NCBI GenBank assembly: GCA_910586945.1
Contig: CAJULO010000005.1
Location: 1-64,000 of the forward strand
Reading direction: 5' to 3'
Length of the DNA stretch: 64,000 bases
Source of the DNA: an uncultured Christensenellaceae bacterium
GTDB lineage: Bacteria; Bacillota; Clostridia; Christensenellales; Borkfalkiaceae
Made by a program: the position numbers and the translations under genes. Positions 9,837 to 20,800 of this stretch are shown here, piece by piece (position 1 is the stretch's first letter; the number at the start of each line of letters is the position of its first letter). The notes beneath the pieces were generated by a model that was not told the origin of the DNA, did not search any database, and worked only from the letters and a program-made list of their open reading frames with translations.

Positions 9837-10695
9837 TATAATAAATTCCTCCTGCTCCGCAAGGCAAATATATCCCTTCTTCTGTCGGTAGTCCCACTTC
9901 ATAAGCTTCAATTTTACCAACTCTATCTCCAAGTAAAAGTTGTAATATATTCCCTAATACCATGGGTTGTAAACCAGTTGTATAACTGTTGATGAGCATA
10001 AACAATGGCTTCTCTACCAAAAGTTGTGTCGCCAATGCAACAAAGTCGAACAAGTGGTCTTCAATTTTCCACAATTCACCATTTGGCCCACGCCCATAGG
10101 ATGGCGGGTCCATAAGAATAGCATCATAACGATTTCCTCTTTTTAATTCTCTTAAAACAAACTTCTTACAATCATCTATAATATATCGAATCCCTTTATT
10201 TATTCCACTCAATCTGGCATTTTCCCCTGCGCGCTCTACCATATTTTTTGCTGCATCTACATGTACAACCTCCGCTCCCGCCTTAGCACAAGCTATACTC
10301 GCTCCACCAGTATAAGCAAATAAATTTAAAATTTTTATCTTTCTACCAGTAGCTACGCTGCGTTCAATCAATGACTGCATTCGCTCCCAATTGACAGCTT
10401 GTTCTGGAAATAATCCGGTATGTTTAAACCCCATTAGTTGTACTTTAAATTCTAAATTTTTATATTGTATTGTCCAAAAATTTGGTAGTTGTCTCTTAAA
10501 ATTCCAAGCTCCGCCTCCCCTTTCACTTCTCATATAGATGGCATCTATATGAGGATAGGCGAACAAATTACGCTCGCCTTTCCAAATTACTTGCGGGTCT
10601 GGTCTCAACAAAATGATGTCTTTCCATTGCTCTAGCTTGTAGCCATCCCCTGTAGCAATAATTTTATAGTCCTTCCAACCACTTGCTATACGCAT
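9829..10695 (-). CDS. class I SAM-dependent rRNA-type methyltransferase (COG1092-like)
   Basis: Methylates nucleic acid, most likely 23S rRNA cytosine, by analogy with the RlmI/RlmK C-terminal domain. Seen: SAM-binding motif I (LNLFAYTGGASIACAKAGA), the acidic motif II (VVHVDAAK), DDCKKF, and the catalytic DPPSYGRG. The ATG at 10695 is chosen because GGGGGA lies six bases upstream; a longer frame to 10737 lacks one. The protein is 288 residues and lacks the PUA domain of RlmI. Its stop overlaps the start of the pseudouridine synthase, so two RNA modification enzymes are translationally coupled. Confidence 0.9.
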   Translation of the reverse strand: MRIASGWKDYKIIATGDGYKLEQWKDIILLRPDPQVIWKGERNLFAYPHIDAIYMRSERGGGAWNFKRQLPNFWTIQYKNLEFKVQLMGFKHTGLFPEQAVNWERMQSLIERSVATGRKIKILNLFAYTGGASIACAKAGAEVVHVDAAKNMVERAGENARLSGINKGIRYIIDDCKKFVLRELKRGNRYDAILMDPPSYGRGPNGELWKIEDHLFDFVALATQLLVEKPLFMLINSYTTGLQPMVLGNILQLLLGDRVGKIEAYEVGLPTEEGIYLPCGAGGIYYNG

Positions 10696-10796
10696 GTATT
10701 TCCCCCATAACTCTATATTTCTTTTTATACAAGTCATTTAGAAAAAGAATATCTAAGTAACTTCCTTTTTGCAAAAGTTCAATCTAGACCTATATT

Positions 10797-13700
10797 CTAT
10801 ATTGCAATAGATAAATGAATTGTATGTTCATTAACTTCCCAAGTTTTTGTATATTCTACATCTATAGTAGCACGATAGAGATGTTTTGCTAATACTGCCT
10901 CTTTAATAGTAGTACTATTTTTTTGTATGATGTGGGCAAAAGCATCACTACATTGATAATATACGGTGATTACATCTGTTACAGCAAAAGTTGTCTCTTT
11001 ACGCATAGTTTGTATTTTAGAAATAAGCTCGCGTATGAGTCCTTCTTCATACAATTTTTCATCTATTTCAATATTTAATGCAACTGTCATACCTGCATCA
11101 CTATCACTTGCACAAGCAAACCCTGCCACATTTTCAGTAGATATAAGTAAATCATCTAGAACAATTTCTACTTCACTATTGTCTAAAATAGTCACAAACT
11201 TGCCCTTTTCTTTGATTTCTTGCAAAACTTTAGTGGCATCACAAGTTGTTAAAAATGAACGAATTGCATTCAATTTATTGCCATATTTAGGTCCTAAAGT
11301 TTTAAGTTGCGGTTTCAATTTATAGGTAATAAAATTATTTACATCTACATTATTTCCATAGTGGAATTCTTTTATATTAAGTTCATCTAAAATTACTTCT
11401 TGTAAATCTTCACAGACAGTCATAGGTGATGCTGTAAATAAAATCATCTCTTTTAAAGGCTGTCTATTTTTTATGTTGCTTGTATTCCGCGCTGTTCTAG
11501 CAAGAGATACAATTTTTAAAACATTATCCATTCCTATTTCTAAGTTTTTATTTATCCATTTCCTTTCAGCTTGCGGAAAGCTTGTTAAATGTACAGATTT
11601 TTCCGCCATAGGGAAAAAGTTTGGCACTAAATTTTGATAGATAAGTTCAGCAATAAAAGGTGTAAACGGCGCAGTTAATTTAGCTGTATTTACAAGTACT
11701 GTATGCAAGGTTGTAAAAGCAGCAATCTTATCCTCTGTCATATCTTTACCCCAGAAACGATTACGTGCTCTACGAATATACCAATTTGAAAGTTGGTCAA
11801 CAAAATTTTGTAACAATCTTGCAGCTTCTGTAATTTGGTAATTTGCTAAACATTCATCTATTTTTACATTTAAACTATGCATTTTAGATAAAATCCACAA
11901 ATCCATTTTCGTTAATTTACAATTGTGCAATTGATAGTTTGCCGGATTATATTTATCAATATCAGCATATAGTACAAAAAATCCATATGCGTTCCATAAT
12001 GTACCACAATAGTTGCGTTGTGCTTCGCTCACTGCCTCTTCATAAAATTTTGCAGGCAACCATGGGGCACTATTGCTACTAAAATACCAACGAACAGCAT
12101 CTGCTCCCTGTCTATCTAACACTGTCCAAGGGTCAATAACATTCCCCTTATGTTTAGACATCTTAAATCCATCTTTATCATTTACATGTCCAAGTACAAT
12201 ACAATTTTTGAATGGTGCCTTATCAAATAATATTGTAGAAATTACAAGCAATGTATAAAACCAGCCTCTCGTTTGGTCCACTGCTTCACTGATAAAGTTT
12301 GCTGGAAAGCTCTTTTCAAACTTTTCAACATTTTCAAATGGATAGTGGAATTGTGCAAATGGCATTGACCCAGAATCAAACCAGCAATCAATGACTTCTG
12401 GCACACGGTACATTGTTCCTCCACAAGTACATTTATAGCTACATTTATCAATATATGGTCTATGCAACTCGATATCTTCACGAAATCCACATTTCTCTTT
12501 CAACTCTGCCTTGCTGCCTATAATGTCCTTTTTTCCACATTCCTTACATTCCCAAATAGGCAATGGTGTTCCCCAATATCTGTCTCTTGACAAACTCCAG
12601 TCATGTGCATTTTCTAAAAATTTACCCATTCTACCATCTTTGATATTTGATGGAATCCAATTTATGGTTGCATTGGTTGCAAGCAACTTCTCACGAATAG
12701 TGCTTACACGAATAAACCAACTTTTTCTCGCTTGATAAATAAGTTTTGTATCACAACGCCAACAGTGTGGATAGCTATGTTTGTGTTCTTTTGTAGTGAG
12801 TACTGCTTCTTTTTCTGCAAGATTTTTTAAAACTTTTTGATTACAATCTTGCGCATACTCTCCAGCAAACTGTGAAACTTCTCTCTTATATCTTCCTTCA
12901 TCATCTACTAAGTTATAAATTGCTAGGTTTTGTTCTCCACCAACTCTAAAATCATCTTCCCCAAAAGCAGGTGCAATATGCACAATACCAGTTCCCTCTT
13001 CAACAGATACAAATTTATCACAAACTACAATGTAAGCATTTTTCCCCTTTTGTTTTGGAAGGGAAAATAATGGCTCATAAGCAATTCCTTGATATGCACT
13101 GCCTCTTTGCACAGATAACAATTTCCCCACTGTAAAGTAGTCTAATACTCTATCTTTTGCAAGAATATAAATTTCCTTTTCAATTGCAACTTCTGCATAT
13201 TCTACATCTGGATTCAAACAGATTGCACTATTTGCGGGTAATGTCCATGGTGTAGTTGTCCATGCTAAAAAATAAGTATTCTCCCTGCCTTTTACCTTAA
13301 ATTTTACGACAGCAGAAGTAGATACAACCTCTTTATATCCCTGTGCCATTTCATGCGTGGAAAGTGAAGTACCACAGCGTGGACAATATGGTACAATTCT
13401 ATCCCCTTTATAAAGTAGTCCTTTTTTATTGATTTCTGCTAGCGCCCACCATACACTTTCAATATAGTTATCATCATAGGTGATATATGGATTTTTCATA
13501 TCTGCAAAATATCCGACACGTGCAGATAATTTTTCCCACTCCCCTTTATACTTCCAAACACTTTCTTTACAAGCCTTGATAAATTCTTCAATCCCATAGC
13601 GTTCAATATCTGGTTTACCATCAAGCCCTAATACCTTTTCCACTTCTAATTCAACAGGAAGTCCATGTGTGTCCCATCCGGCCTTTCTTTCCACATGTTT

Positions 13701-13928
13701 TCCCTTCATTGTTTGGTAACGTGGAATAATATCTTTAATCACTCTAGTGAGAATATGTCCTATATGTGGTTTACCATTTGCTGTTGGTGGTCCATCATAA
13801 AAAGCATATTCTTCCCCTTGTGTATTCAACTCTACACTCTGTTCAAAAATATTATGTTCCTTCCAAAATTCCAAAATCTCTTGCTCTCTAGCAACAAAAT
13901 CTAAACTCGTATCTACCTTTTTATACAT
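10797..13928 (-). CDS. ileS: isoleucyl-tRNA synthetase, long type 2 form
   Basis: Charges tRNA-Ile with isoleucine. The 1043-residue class I synthetase shows GKPHIGHIL (HIGH) near residue 54 and KMSKHKGNVIDP (KMSKS) near 586. The editing domain has GWDTHGLPVE upstream and TTTPWTLPAN within it, and paired Cys motifs (CPRCG, CWRCD, CKECGKK) are visible. The length and GWDTHGLPVELEVEK form fit type 2 IleS (about 1035-1050 residues) rather than the roughly 920-residue type 1 of Bacillus; type 2 enzymes are known for low sensitivity to mupirocin. A promoter and a leader of about 170 bases precede it, without T-box sequence. Confidence 0.97.
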   Translation of the reverse strand: MYKKVDTSLDFVAREQEILEFWKEHNIFEQSVELNTQGEEYAFYDGPPTANGKPHIGHILTRVIKDIIPRYQTMKGKHVERKAGWDTHGLPVELEVEKVLGLDGKPDIERYGIEEFIKACKESVWKYKGEWEKLSARVGYFADMKNPYITYDDNYIESVWWALAEINKKGLLYKGDRIVPYCPRCGTSLSTHEMAQGYKEVVSTSAVVKFKVKGRENTYFLAWTTTPWTLPANSAICLNPDVEYAEVAIEKEIYILAKDRVLDYFTVGKLLSVQRGSAYQGIAYEPLFSLPKQKGKNAYIVVCDKFVSVEEGTGIVHIAPAFGEDDFRVGGEQNLAIYNLVDDEGRYKREVSQFAGEYAQDCNQKVLKNLAEKEAVLTTKEHKHSYPHCWRCDTKLIYQARKSWFIRVSTIREKLLATNATINWIPSNIKDGRMGKFLENAHDWSLSRDRYWGTPLPIWECKECGKKDIIGSKAELKEKCGFREDIELHRPYIDKCSYKCTCGGTMYRVPEVIDCWFDSGSMPFAQFHYPFENVEKFEKSFPANFISEAVDQTRGWFYTLLVISTILFDKAPFKNCIVLGHVNDKDGFKMSKHKGNVIDPWTVLDRQGADAVRWYFSSNSAPWLPAKFYEEAVSEAQRNYCGTLWNAYGFFVLYADIDKYNPANYQLHNCKLTKMDLWILSKMHSLNVKIDECLANYQITEAARLLQNFVDQLSNWYIRRARNRFWGKDMTEDKIAAFTTLHTVLVNTAKLTAPFTPFIAELIYQNLVPNFFPMAEKSVHLTSFPQAERKWINKNLEIGMDNVLKIVSLARTARNTSNIKNRQPLKEMILFTASPMTVCEDLQEVILDELNIKEFHYGNNVDVNNFITYKLKPQLKTLGPKYGNKLNAIRSFLTTCDATKVLQEIKEKGKFVTILDNSEVEIVLDDLLISTENVAGFACASDSDAGMTVALNIEIDEKLYEEGLIRELISKIQTMRKETTFAVTDVITVYYQCSDAFAHIIQKNSTTIKEAVLAKHLYRATIDVEYTKTWEVNEHTIHLSIAI

Positions 13929-14106
13929 ACTATCCCCCTATTATACACCTTTTCGTATTCTGTTCAAATTTTTTACGATTTCTTTTTGCAACTTTTAACT
14001 ATACATCCATTCTATACTCCAACATATGGAAAGAAAACTGCATTTGTTATAAGTTTGTCTCCTTATACCCCTTATGGTACATATTGCAATAGAGTTTTAC
14101 AAGTAT

Positions 14107-14135
14107 AGTATATCAAAAATATAAAGATTGGTCAA
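14107..14135 (-). promoter_or_regulatory. predicted promoter of ileS
   Basis: On the minus strand TTGACC (14135-14130), a 17-base spacer and TATACT (14112-14107) form a near-consensus vegetative promoter. Transcription would start near 14100, giving an ileS leader of about 170 bases. That leader lacks the T-box core (GGGTGGNACCGCG), so tRNA-sensing control is not supported. A 13-codon ORF lies in the leader but contains no isoleucine codons. Confidence 0.72.
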
Positions 14136-14242
14136 AGCATTTTTTTAAAATTTTTTACAATCTTATATTGCAATTACTGCATGTGTAGATATAATATTCA
14201 AAATCAACAAATAGTAGTATACACAATACTAAAAGAGATTTT

Positions 14243-14953
14243 TTAATAATCTTTTACATTGTGCTGCAAATATCCACGGCCACGCGTTGTAAGTAACTGA
14301 TACTCTCTACGAATATCCAAGTTATAGCTATCTAATTTCTTAGATGTTCTATAAATAATTTCGCCATTTGGTGCAGCAATTTGCACTACTCCTGCTGCTC
14401 GCATAATAATATTGACACCACTGGTAAATGCACTTGCACGCAACATCAGTGTCGGTAAAGTATCGATAATCTCTTCAAAAATACAGACAATATAATCTGC
14501 ATCACAGAGAGAAAGCGTTTGTGCTAAATGTGGATAAAAAATATCTTCTGCTACTAAAATACCAACTTTACCGGCATGGGTATCATACACTTTCATATGT
14601 GCTCCACCACAATAATCACTCTCTTCCTGCGTATATATCATATCTGCAACGCCCAATATTTTGCCATTATCTGCAACCACTGTACTCTTGCGTAGTAATC
14701 CGTGACTATTTGTATAACATCCAGCTACTATGACTGTTGCAAAGCGTTTACTATAGATTGCTAACTCTTCTAATTTATGCATCTCTCCATTGAGTTCACT
14801 TCTATAATTGACCTCTTGTAAGGCTGTATAATCAAAAAGAAGTATATCTCCGTCTACTGCATTACTCTCTTTAAAATTGTCTTTACTATTTTCTCGAACG
14901 CGTTCTTTAAAATATTTTTGTAAAGTTGTATCAGCCACAAATACCATTTTCAT
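14243..14953 (-). CDS. carbon-nitrogen hydrolase (nitrilase) fold protein, catalytic triad lost
   Basis: The 236 residues follow the nitrilase-superfamily layout: DILLFDYTAL, then the region of the usual catalytic Glu, ADNGKILGVADM, then GKVGILVAEDIFYPHLAQTL. In active members the last motif reads like GxxICxDxxFPE, with Cys as nucleophile; here the position is Ala (LVAED). The usual Lys (RKxHL) is replaced by VADMIYTQ. So the fold is recognised but the chemistry is probably gone; a binding or regulatory role is inference. It lies upstream of ileS on the same strand with about 310 bases between and diverges from trkH. Confidence 0.78.
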   Translation of the reverse strand: MKMVFVADTTLQKYFKERVRENSKDNFKESNAVDGDILLFDYTALQEVNYRSELNGEMHKLEELAIYSKRFATVIVAGCYTNSHGLLRKSTVVADNGKILGVADMIYTQEESDYCGGAHMKVYDTHAGKVGILVAEDIFYPHLAQTLSLCDADYIVCIFEEIIDTLPTLMLRASAFTSGVNIIMRAAGVVQIAAPNGEIIYRTSKKLDSYNLDIRREYQLLTTRGRGYLQHNVKDY

Positions 14954-15335
14954 AGATGGAATCTCCCTATAAATTTATGCTATTTATTATATGCAGTGAG
15001 AGTAATCTTGTGAAAACGGTTGCAATTTTTACAAAAAGACTATATAATACCACTGTATCATATATTAAAATAATTTAACAATATATTTTTTCTTTATAAT
15101 TTTATTTTGCAACAATATTTTCAATAGAGATTTGGATAAAATAAAACATAAAGTTATTCGCTATATCATTTGAATATGACATAAATTTTCAAAAATAATT
15201 GTTCTTTTCACATGCTTTTATGCTATACTTTATAATAGTATAATATATTCTGCATACTGCAATGCTTGTAATATGAATTCTATTGTACGAACTTGCTTAA
15301 AAAGGACAAAAACAAGATTTTTAATATAGGTTTAT
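14954..15335. other. divergent intergenic region before trkH
   Basis: 382 A/T-rich bases between two divergent genes. TATACT (15224-15229) and TATAAT (15231-15236) are possible -10 elements for trkH on the plus strand, but matching -35 hexamers are weak. The leader from there to the trkH ATG is about 95 bases. No ORF or hairpin stands out. Confidence 0.45.
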
Positions 15336-16712
15336 ATGCAAAAAACTAGACGAAAAATCACTCCTGTACAGCTTATTGTACTTGGATATTTAGTGGCAAT
15401 TCTACTCTGTACGGTATTGCTACTTTTACCTTGGTCGACAGTAAATAGAAATTCTCCTGATTTTATGACAGCTTTTTTTACTGCTGTTTCTGCCTGTTCT
15501 GTAACAGGACTAATTCTACATGATACTGCCCTTTACTGGTCGATATATGGTCAAATTATACTACTCATTTTTATTCAAATAGGTGGTGTTGGTTTTATTA
15601 CCATCATCATCTCTTTCATGCAACTTGTCGGTAAAAAAGTAGGTTTATTCAATAGAACTGTTATGCAAGAGGCAGTGAGTACGCCTAACTTAAAGGGAAT
15701 GGTACGCCTTGTACACCTAATAATTATTGGTACAGTTGGTTTTGAAACTTTGGGAGCAATTCTACTCTCCTTCAGATTTATTCCGGATTATGGTTGGGGA
15801 CTTGGTATTTGGGTATCCATATTTACCTCTATTTCGGCATTTTGTAATGCTGGATTTGATATTATGGCAATCAAAACAGGAGGTAGTATGTACAACTATC
15901 TAGGTGACCCCATTGTCTCTCTTGTTCTACCCTTTTTGATTTTTATTGGCGGAATTGGTTTTTTTGTTTGGCGAGATATTTGGGAAAATAAATTTTCCTT
16001 CAAAAAATATTCACTGCATACAAAACTTGTTTTAATAACGACACTCATTTTGATTGTTTTTCCAAATATCATCTTTATGGTTACAGAATGGAACAATCAA
16101 CTGTTTAAAGGCAACTTTGGAAAGCTATTTTTGACAAGTTTCTTTATGTCTATCACACCTAGAACAGCGGGATTTACAGTGCTCAATCTCAACTATTTGC
16201 ATACTGTGAATATTTTTATGATTATTATTCTTATGCTTATTGGTGGAAACTCTGGGTCAACTGCTGGGGGAATAAAGACGACTTCCGCTTCTATTTTTAT
16301 TTTAATGATTTGGTCAAAACTGCGTGGTAAACAGGATGTAGAATCCTTTAAGCGTCGTTTAGATGATGAAAGTATTGCAAATACTGGTCAAATTATGGCA
16401 ATATTTGTACTCTTAACCATTCTCAGTGTTCTATTGATGACACTATTTGAACCATCTTTATTATATATGAATCCATCCTATCCAAACACAGATGCAAGTT
16501 TAACAATTATATTCTTTGAAGTTATCTCCGCACTTTCGAATACTGGCTTAAGTTTAGGTGTTACGCCAAAACTAGGCATTGACTCACAAATTTTACTCTG
16601 TCTATTGATGTTTATAGGTAGAACGGGTTGTATAACTTTTATGCTCTCTTTACGCAAACATGGAGGGAAAAGTGTCGTGAAAAAACCACAAGAAAAGGTG
16701 CATATTGGATAA
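15336..16712 (+). CDS. trkH: potassium uptake protein TrkH/KtrB family, membrane subunit
   Basis: The ion-translocating subunit of a Trk/Ktr-type potassium transporter in the cytoplasmic membrane. The 458 residues contain many hydrophobic segments and the four pore-loop repeats expected of the family: SACSVTGLILHD, SAFCNAGFDIM, TPRTAGFTVL and SALSNTGLSLGV. GGNSGSTAGGIKTTS is a further family hallmark. The ribosome binding site before the ATG is weak. trkA follows on the same strand and supplies the regulatory subunit. The pair reads against the surrounding minus-strand genes. Confidence 0.95.
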   Translation: MQKTRRKITPVQLIVLGYLVAILLCTVLLLLPWSTVNRNSPDFMTAFFTAVSACSVTGLILHDTALYWSIYGQIILLIFIQIGGVGFITIIISFMQLVGKKVGLFNRTVMQEAVSTPNLKGMVRLVHLIIIGTVGFETLGAILLSFRFIPDYGWGLGIWVSIFTSISAFCNAGFDIMAIKTGGSMYNYLGDPIVSLVLPFLIFIGGIGFFVWRDIWENKFSFKKYSLHTKLVLITTLILIVFPNIIFMVTEWNNQLFKGNFGKLFLTSFFMSITPRTAGFTVLNLNYLHTVNIFMIIILMLIGGNSGSTAGGIKTTSASIFILMIWSKLRGKQDVESFKRRLDDESIANTGQIMAIFVLLTILSVLLMTLFEPSLLYMNPSYPNTDASLTIIFFEVISALSNTGLSLGVTPKLGIDSQILLCLLMFIGRTGCITFMLSLRKHGGKSVVKKPQEKVHIG

Positions 16713-16817
16713 TAAAATGTATAGCTAAATCAAATTGCTACTTAAAATATAGTATAAAATAAGTTATGAAAAGTTGTCATTTTGGCGAAGATAAATAAGG
16801 AGTTAAAACAAACGCAT

Positions 16818-17465
16818 ATGAAAGAAGTTCTAATCATAGGGCTAGGCAAATTTGGACGATATACTGCAAAAAAATTCCATGAGCTTGGCAATCACATTAT
16901 GGTGTTAGACACAAACGAAGATAAAGTCAATGAAATATTGCCCTATGTGACCAATGCACAAATTGGAGATAGTACGCAACCAGCTGTGTTAGAGAGTTTA
17001 GGCCTAAATAATTTTGATATTTGTATTGTCTGTGTCAGTGATAACTTTCAAGTATCATTAGAAACAACCTCGTTATTAAAGGAGGGCGGAGCTAGATATG
17101 TAATTGCACGAGCAACAACTGAAATTCAAGCAAAGTTTTTAAGACGAAATGGTGCAGATGAAGTTGTATTTGCTGAAAAACAAATTGCCGAACGTATTGC
17201 AATGAAGTATGGTTCCAATAATATTTTCGATTGTATACAACTGAATAATGAATACTCTATTTATGAAATTCAACCACCTAAGGCATGGATAGGTAAAACA
17301 CTTTTAGAGGCAAATGTCCGACAAAAATATAATATGAATATATTAGGCATTAAAGTTGGTAATGACTTAAATCCATTCCCAAATGTTGACCATATTTTTA
17401 CCACACAAGAAAGGCTGATGGTTCTCTGTCGTAGTGAAGATATAGAAAATTTAAAAAATAAATAG
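16818..17465 (+). CDS. trkA: potassium uptake regulator TrkA/KtrA family
   Basis: Cytoplasmic gating subunit of the TrkH/KtrB transporter, binding nucleotide through an RCK_N Rossmann domain and controlled by a TrkA_C domain. Seen: VLIIGLGKFGRYTAKKF (GxGxxG nucleotide motif) at the N terminus, the acidic LDTNEDK, GDSTQP, and a C-terminal RCK_C-like part (NEYSIYEIQPPKAWIGKTL). The ATG at 16818 is chosen because AAGGAG lies upstream at 16797-16802; a TTG at 16782 would add 12 residues but has no binding site. The protein is 215 residues, usual for KtrA. Confidence 0.94.
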   Translation: MKEVLIIGLGKFGRYTAKKFHELGNHIMVLDTNEDKVNEILPYVTNAQIGDSTQPAVLESLGLNNFDICIVCVSDNFQVSLETTSLLKEGGARYVIARATTEIQAKFLRRNGADEVVFAEKQIAERIAMKYGSNNIFDCIQLNNEYSIYEIQPPKAWIGKTLLEANVRQKYNMNILGIKVGNDLNPFPNVDHIFTTQERLMVLCRSEDIENLKNK

Positions 17466-17895
17466 TTATATTTTCCCCTAACTCTTATCTTTCTATTGGA
17501 TATTTTATTTTATCTTTCATTTACTCTATAATTGCTATTAGCATCTACTACTTCCTGTTTTATACTTGCGTATATATTTGTTACATCCATAAATAAAATA
17601 TAAATTGTCTAGCAAAAAATGGATAGCATTTTTGGCAATACCAAATAAAGCATTTCTATTGAAATAATATAAATAAAAGGTTTAGTATCAACTAAACCTT
17701 TTTCCTTTCATCTAATGCACAATACTGTTTAAGGCAATTTGTAAATTGTCTTCAATCACTAACCTACCCGTTGCCATGCATTGCAATCCATTTTTTAGTG
17801 CTTAAACTTAACTTTATTATAAGCATTACTATTCTACTCAATATTAAAATTGCTTTATATTTTACTATGCTTTCTAAATATAATATATTTGCTTC
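17466..17895. other. convergent intergenic region between trkA and smc
   Basis: 430 bases between convergent genes. It contains a bidirectional terminator (17675-17702, listed separately) and, on the minus strand at 17712-17801, a 29-codon open stretch ending in ATGRLVIEDNLQIALNSIVH and a stop, which reads like a protein C terminus but has no start region. Otherwise I see nothing. Confidence 0.5.
17675..17702. terminator. bidirectional terminator between trkA and smc
   Basis: AAAAGGTTTAGT (17675-17686) and ACTAAACCTTTT (17691-17702) form a perfect 12-bp stem with a 4-base loop. T runs follow on both strands, so it can end both the trkHA and the smc transcripts, although it lies about 200 bases from each stop codon. 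Confidence 0.85.
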
Positions 17896-20800
17896 TTATT
17901 GTAGTGTATCTCCACCAAGTCTTTCTTGTACTTCTGTTACTTTTACAGATACTATTTTAGATACACCTTTTTCTTCCATAGTAACACCAAATAAACTATC
18001 AGCTTTTTCCATCGTTGGTTTTCTATGTGTAATGACAATAAACTGTGTGTTTTTAGCAAACTTTTTTAAAAATGTAGCAAATTTATCTACATTTGCTTCA
18101 TCTAATGCCGCTTCAATTTCATCTAATACACAAAATGGCATAGGACGAAGTCCCAATATAGCAAATAAAATTGCAATAGCTGTTAAAGCTCGTTCTCCAC
18201 CGGACATTAAAGATATTTTTGTCAATTTTTTACCTGGAGGACATGCCACAATTTCCACACCAGCAGATAATGGGTCTGTACAATCAGTATAATCCATTTG
18301 TAATTCTGCTCTGCCACCACCAAATAATTCTTTAAACAAACGCTGAAAATTTTCATTTATCTCTTTAAAACCAGAATCAAACTGTTGTTGCATTTCACTC
18401 TTTAAAGTATCTAATGCCTTTTGTGTATCATCAACACCTTTTTGTACATCTTCCCGTTGTATTTGCATTTCTGTATACTGTGCATTTAACTGCTCATATT
18501 CTTCCATTGCTGTATGGTTAATTGATCCTAAGGCATTGATTTCTCTCTTTAATTTTGCTATTACAGATTGCCCCTCTCGTGGTACAAAATTGTCCAGCTT
18601 ATAACAGAGACAACTTTCATAATCTTCTTGATATTCTTCATGAATACGCACTTGTAAATTTTCTAATTCACTCATCAATTTTGACACTTCTAGCTCTTGC
18701 TTATGCTTCTTTAAAGCTATCTCATTTAATTTTTCGCTAAGCTCTCTATTTTCTTGCATAAGTTTTTCTAGCACAACATTTATATTATCCTTTGCTTGCG
18801 ACTGTTCTTCAATTTTATTACGCAATTCATCTATCATTTGTTGTTGTTCAGTTGTCAATGCTATGGAATCTCTTTCTCTCTGCAACTGTTGTATATTCTC
18901 ATGCATCTGTGCTAAAGCCTTTCTTTTATCAACATTTTCATCCAATAAATTCTTTTTCTCTTCCTGAAACCGTAAAATTTCTTGCTCAAAATTATAGAGG
19001 TTAGCATTGCAATTTACTATTTGTTGATGTAATTCATTTTGCTTCGTATTGTTCTCAAAAAGCAATGTTCGCAACGCATGCATGCGTTCTTTTTGTTGCT
19101 GTGTTTCTCCTTCAGCACTGCTATATTCTTGCGATAATTTTTCCTCCCCTTCTGCTGTGGCATGAAAGGCATCTTCAATCCCTTGTACTTTAGCATAGAG
19201 TTCATTAGCTTCTTCCTGTCTCTTTTGCATTTGCTCCTTCAGTTCGGCATTTGCTATTTGTAAACTTTCTTGTTTATTTTGTAAAACAGCAATTTTACTC
19301 TTTATCTGTACAACAGTATCACGCAAACTTGCACAAATAGCAATATCTTCTCTTCTAGTAACTTCTAAATCATTACGCTTGATAACCAATTTTTGAAGCT
19401 TATCTTTTAACTCTGCAATCTCTACTTGCACTTCATCAATTTTTCGCTCATTTGCAAGTTTACTTGTTGCCATCTCTTTACGACTACCACCAGTCATAGA
19501 ACCACTTGTTGCAATAATATCTCCATCAAGTGTAACAATTTTAAAGCTATTTTGATATTTTTTAGCAATTGCTGTGGCATTTAAAATTGTATCGACAATT
19601 AAGGTATTCCCTATTAAATTACGGATGATATTTTCGTAGTAACTATCAAATTGCACTAGAGTGGTGGCAAGTCCAATTGCTCCATTCTCTTTTACAGCAC
19701 GCTCTGTTACAAGCATATCTTGCCGCGGTTTTAATGATTGTACTGGTAAAAAGGTAATTGTACCATATTTATTTTTCTTTAAATACTCAATAAGCACTCT
19801 AGCATCATCAGCAGTGGCAGTAATAATATTTTGCATTGCCGCTCCAAAAGCTGTTTCAATTGCAACTTCATGCTCTTGCTTGCACTTGATAATATCGGCA
19901 ATGACTCCTTTTATTTTACTACGAACAATCTCATTTTTTTTGCTTTCTAAAAGCAATTTCTTTACCGCTATAGAGTATCCTTCATGTTCCTCTTTAATAC
20001 GCATAAAAAAATTGGCTCTCTCTTTTGCGTTGGTGATTTTACCATTATGAGAGACTATCATTTCACTACACTGCTCTAATGCAACTGTTGTTATGGCAAT
20101 TTGCTCTTCCTTTTGTGCTAACTTTTTTGATTCTGTAGCAACATCTGCATGTAATTGTTCTAGTTCTTTTTGTATTTCCTCCAAACTGCTTATTGTCTGT
20201 TCTTCTCTATTTTTTAAGTCGACACACTCTTGCATCATGCCAACATACCGCTCTTGCATTGCCTCTTTTTTTACAGAGAGAGTACTAATATCTTGACGCA
20301 TTTTAGACAAATTTTGTATAGAGTCAATAAATGCTTGTTCTGTTTGATTGCTTAAAATTTCATTTTTATGTAGCTCTTGTGTATATGTATTGGACTGCTC
20401 CACTACTGCTTTCAACGCCTTTTGATGTCCTTGCAGAATGGATTGTTCTGCTTCCTGTTTTACTTGTAAATTTTCCAATTCTGTGTCAATTGTATCTATT
20501 TTCGCAATATTTTTTTCTATTGTGTTTTCATCTTGTACAATCTGTTTTTGATAAAAATTGATGCGTTCTGTAATAATTTTACCTTCGCTATCTTGTTTAT
20601 GCATGGATACAGTAAAATCTAACAATTTTTTATTGAGTTCTTGCAAAAGTTGGTCGATATCATGTATATCATATCGAGCTTGTGCATATTCCCTTTCAAT
20701 AGATGTAATTCTCTCTCTGCTTTTCTCCTCTTCCATACACAATATCTTTAAAATTTTGTCAATGTTTGTACGCGTCTCTTCTGCTGTATCATATTTAAAA

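Noticed and set aside
13929..14100. T-box riboswitch in the ileS leader
   Set aside because: The conserved T-box core and terminator/antiterminator pair were not seen.
17771..18292. 173-codon plus-strand ORF and others across smc
   Set aside because: They are antisense shadows of the SMC coiled coil and ATPase domain.
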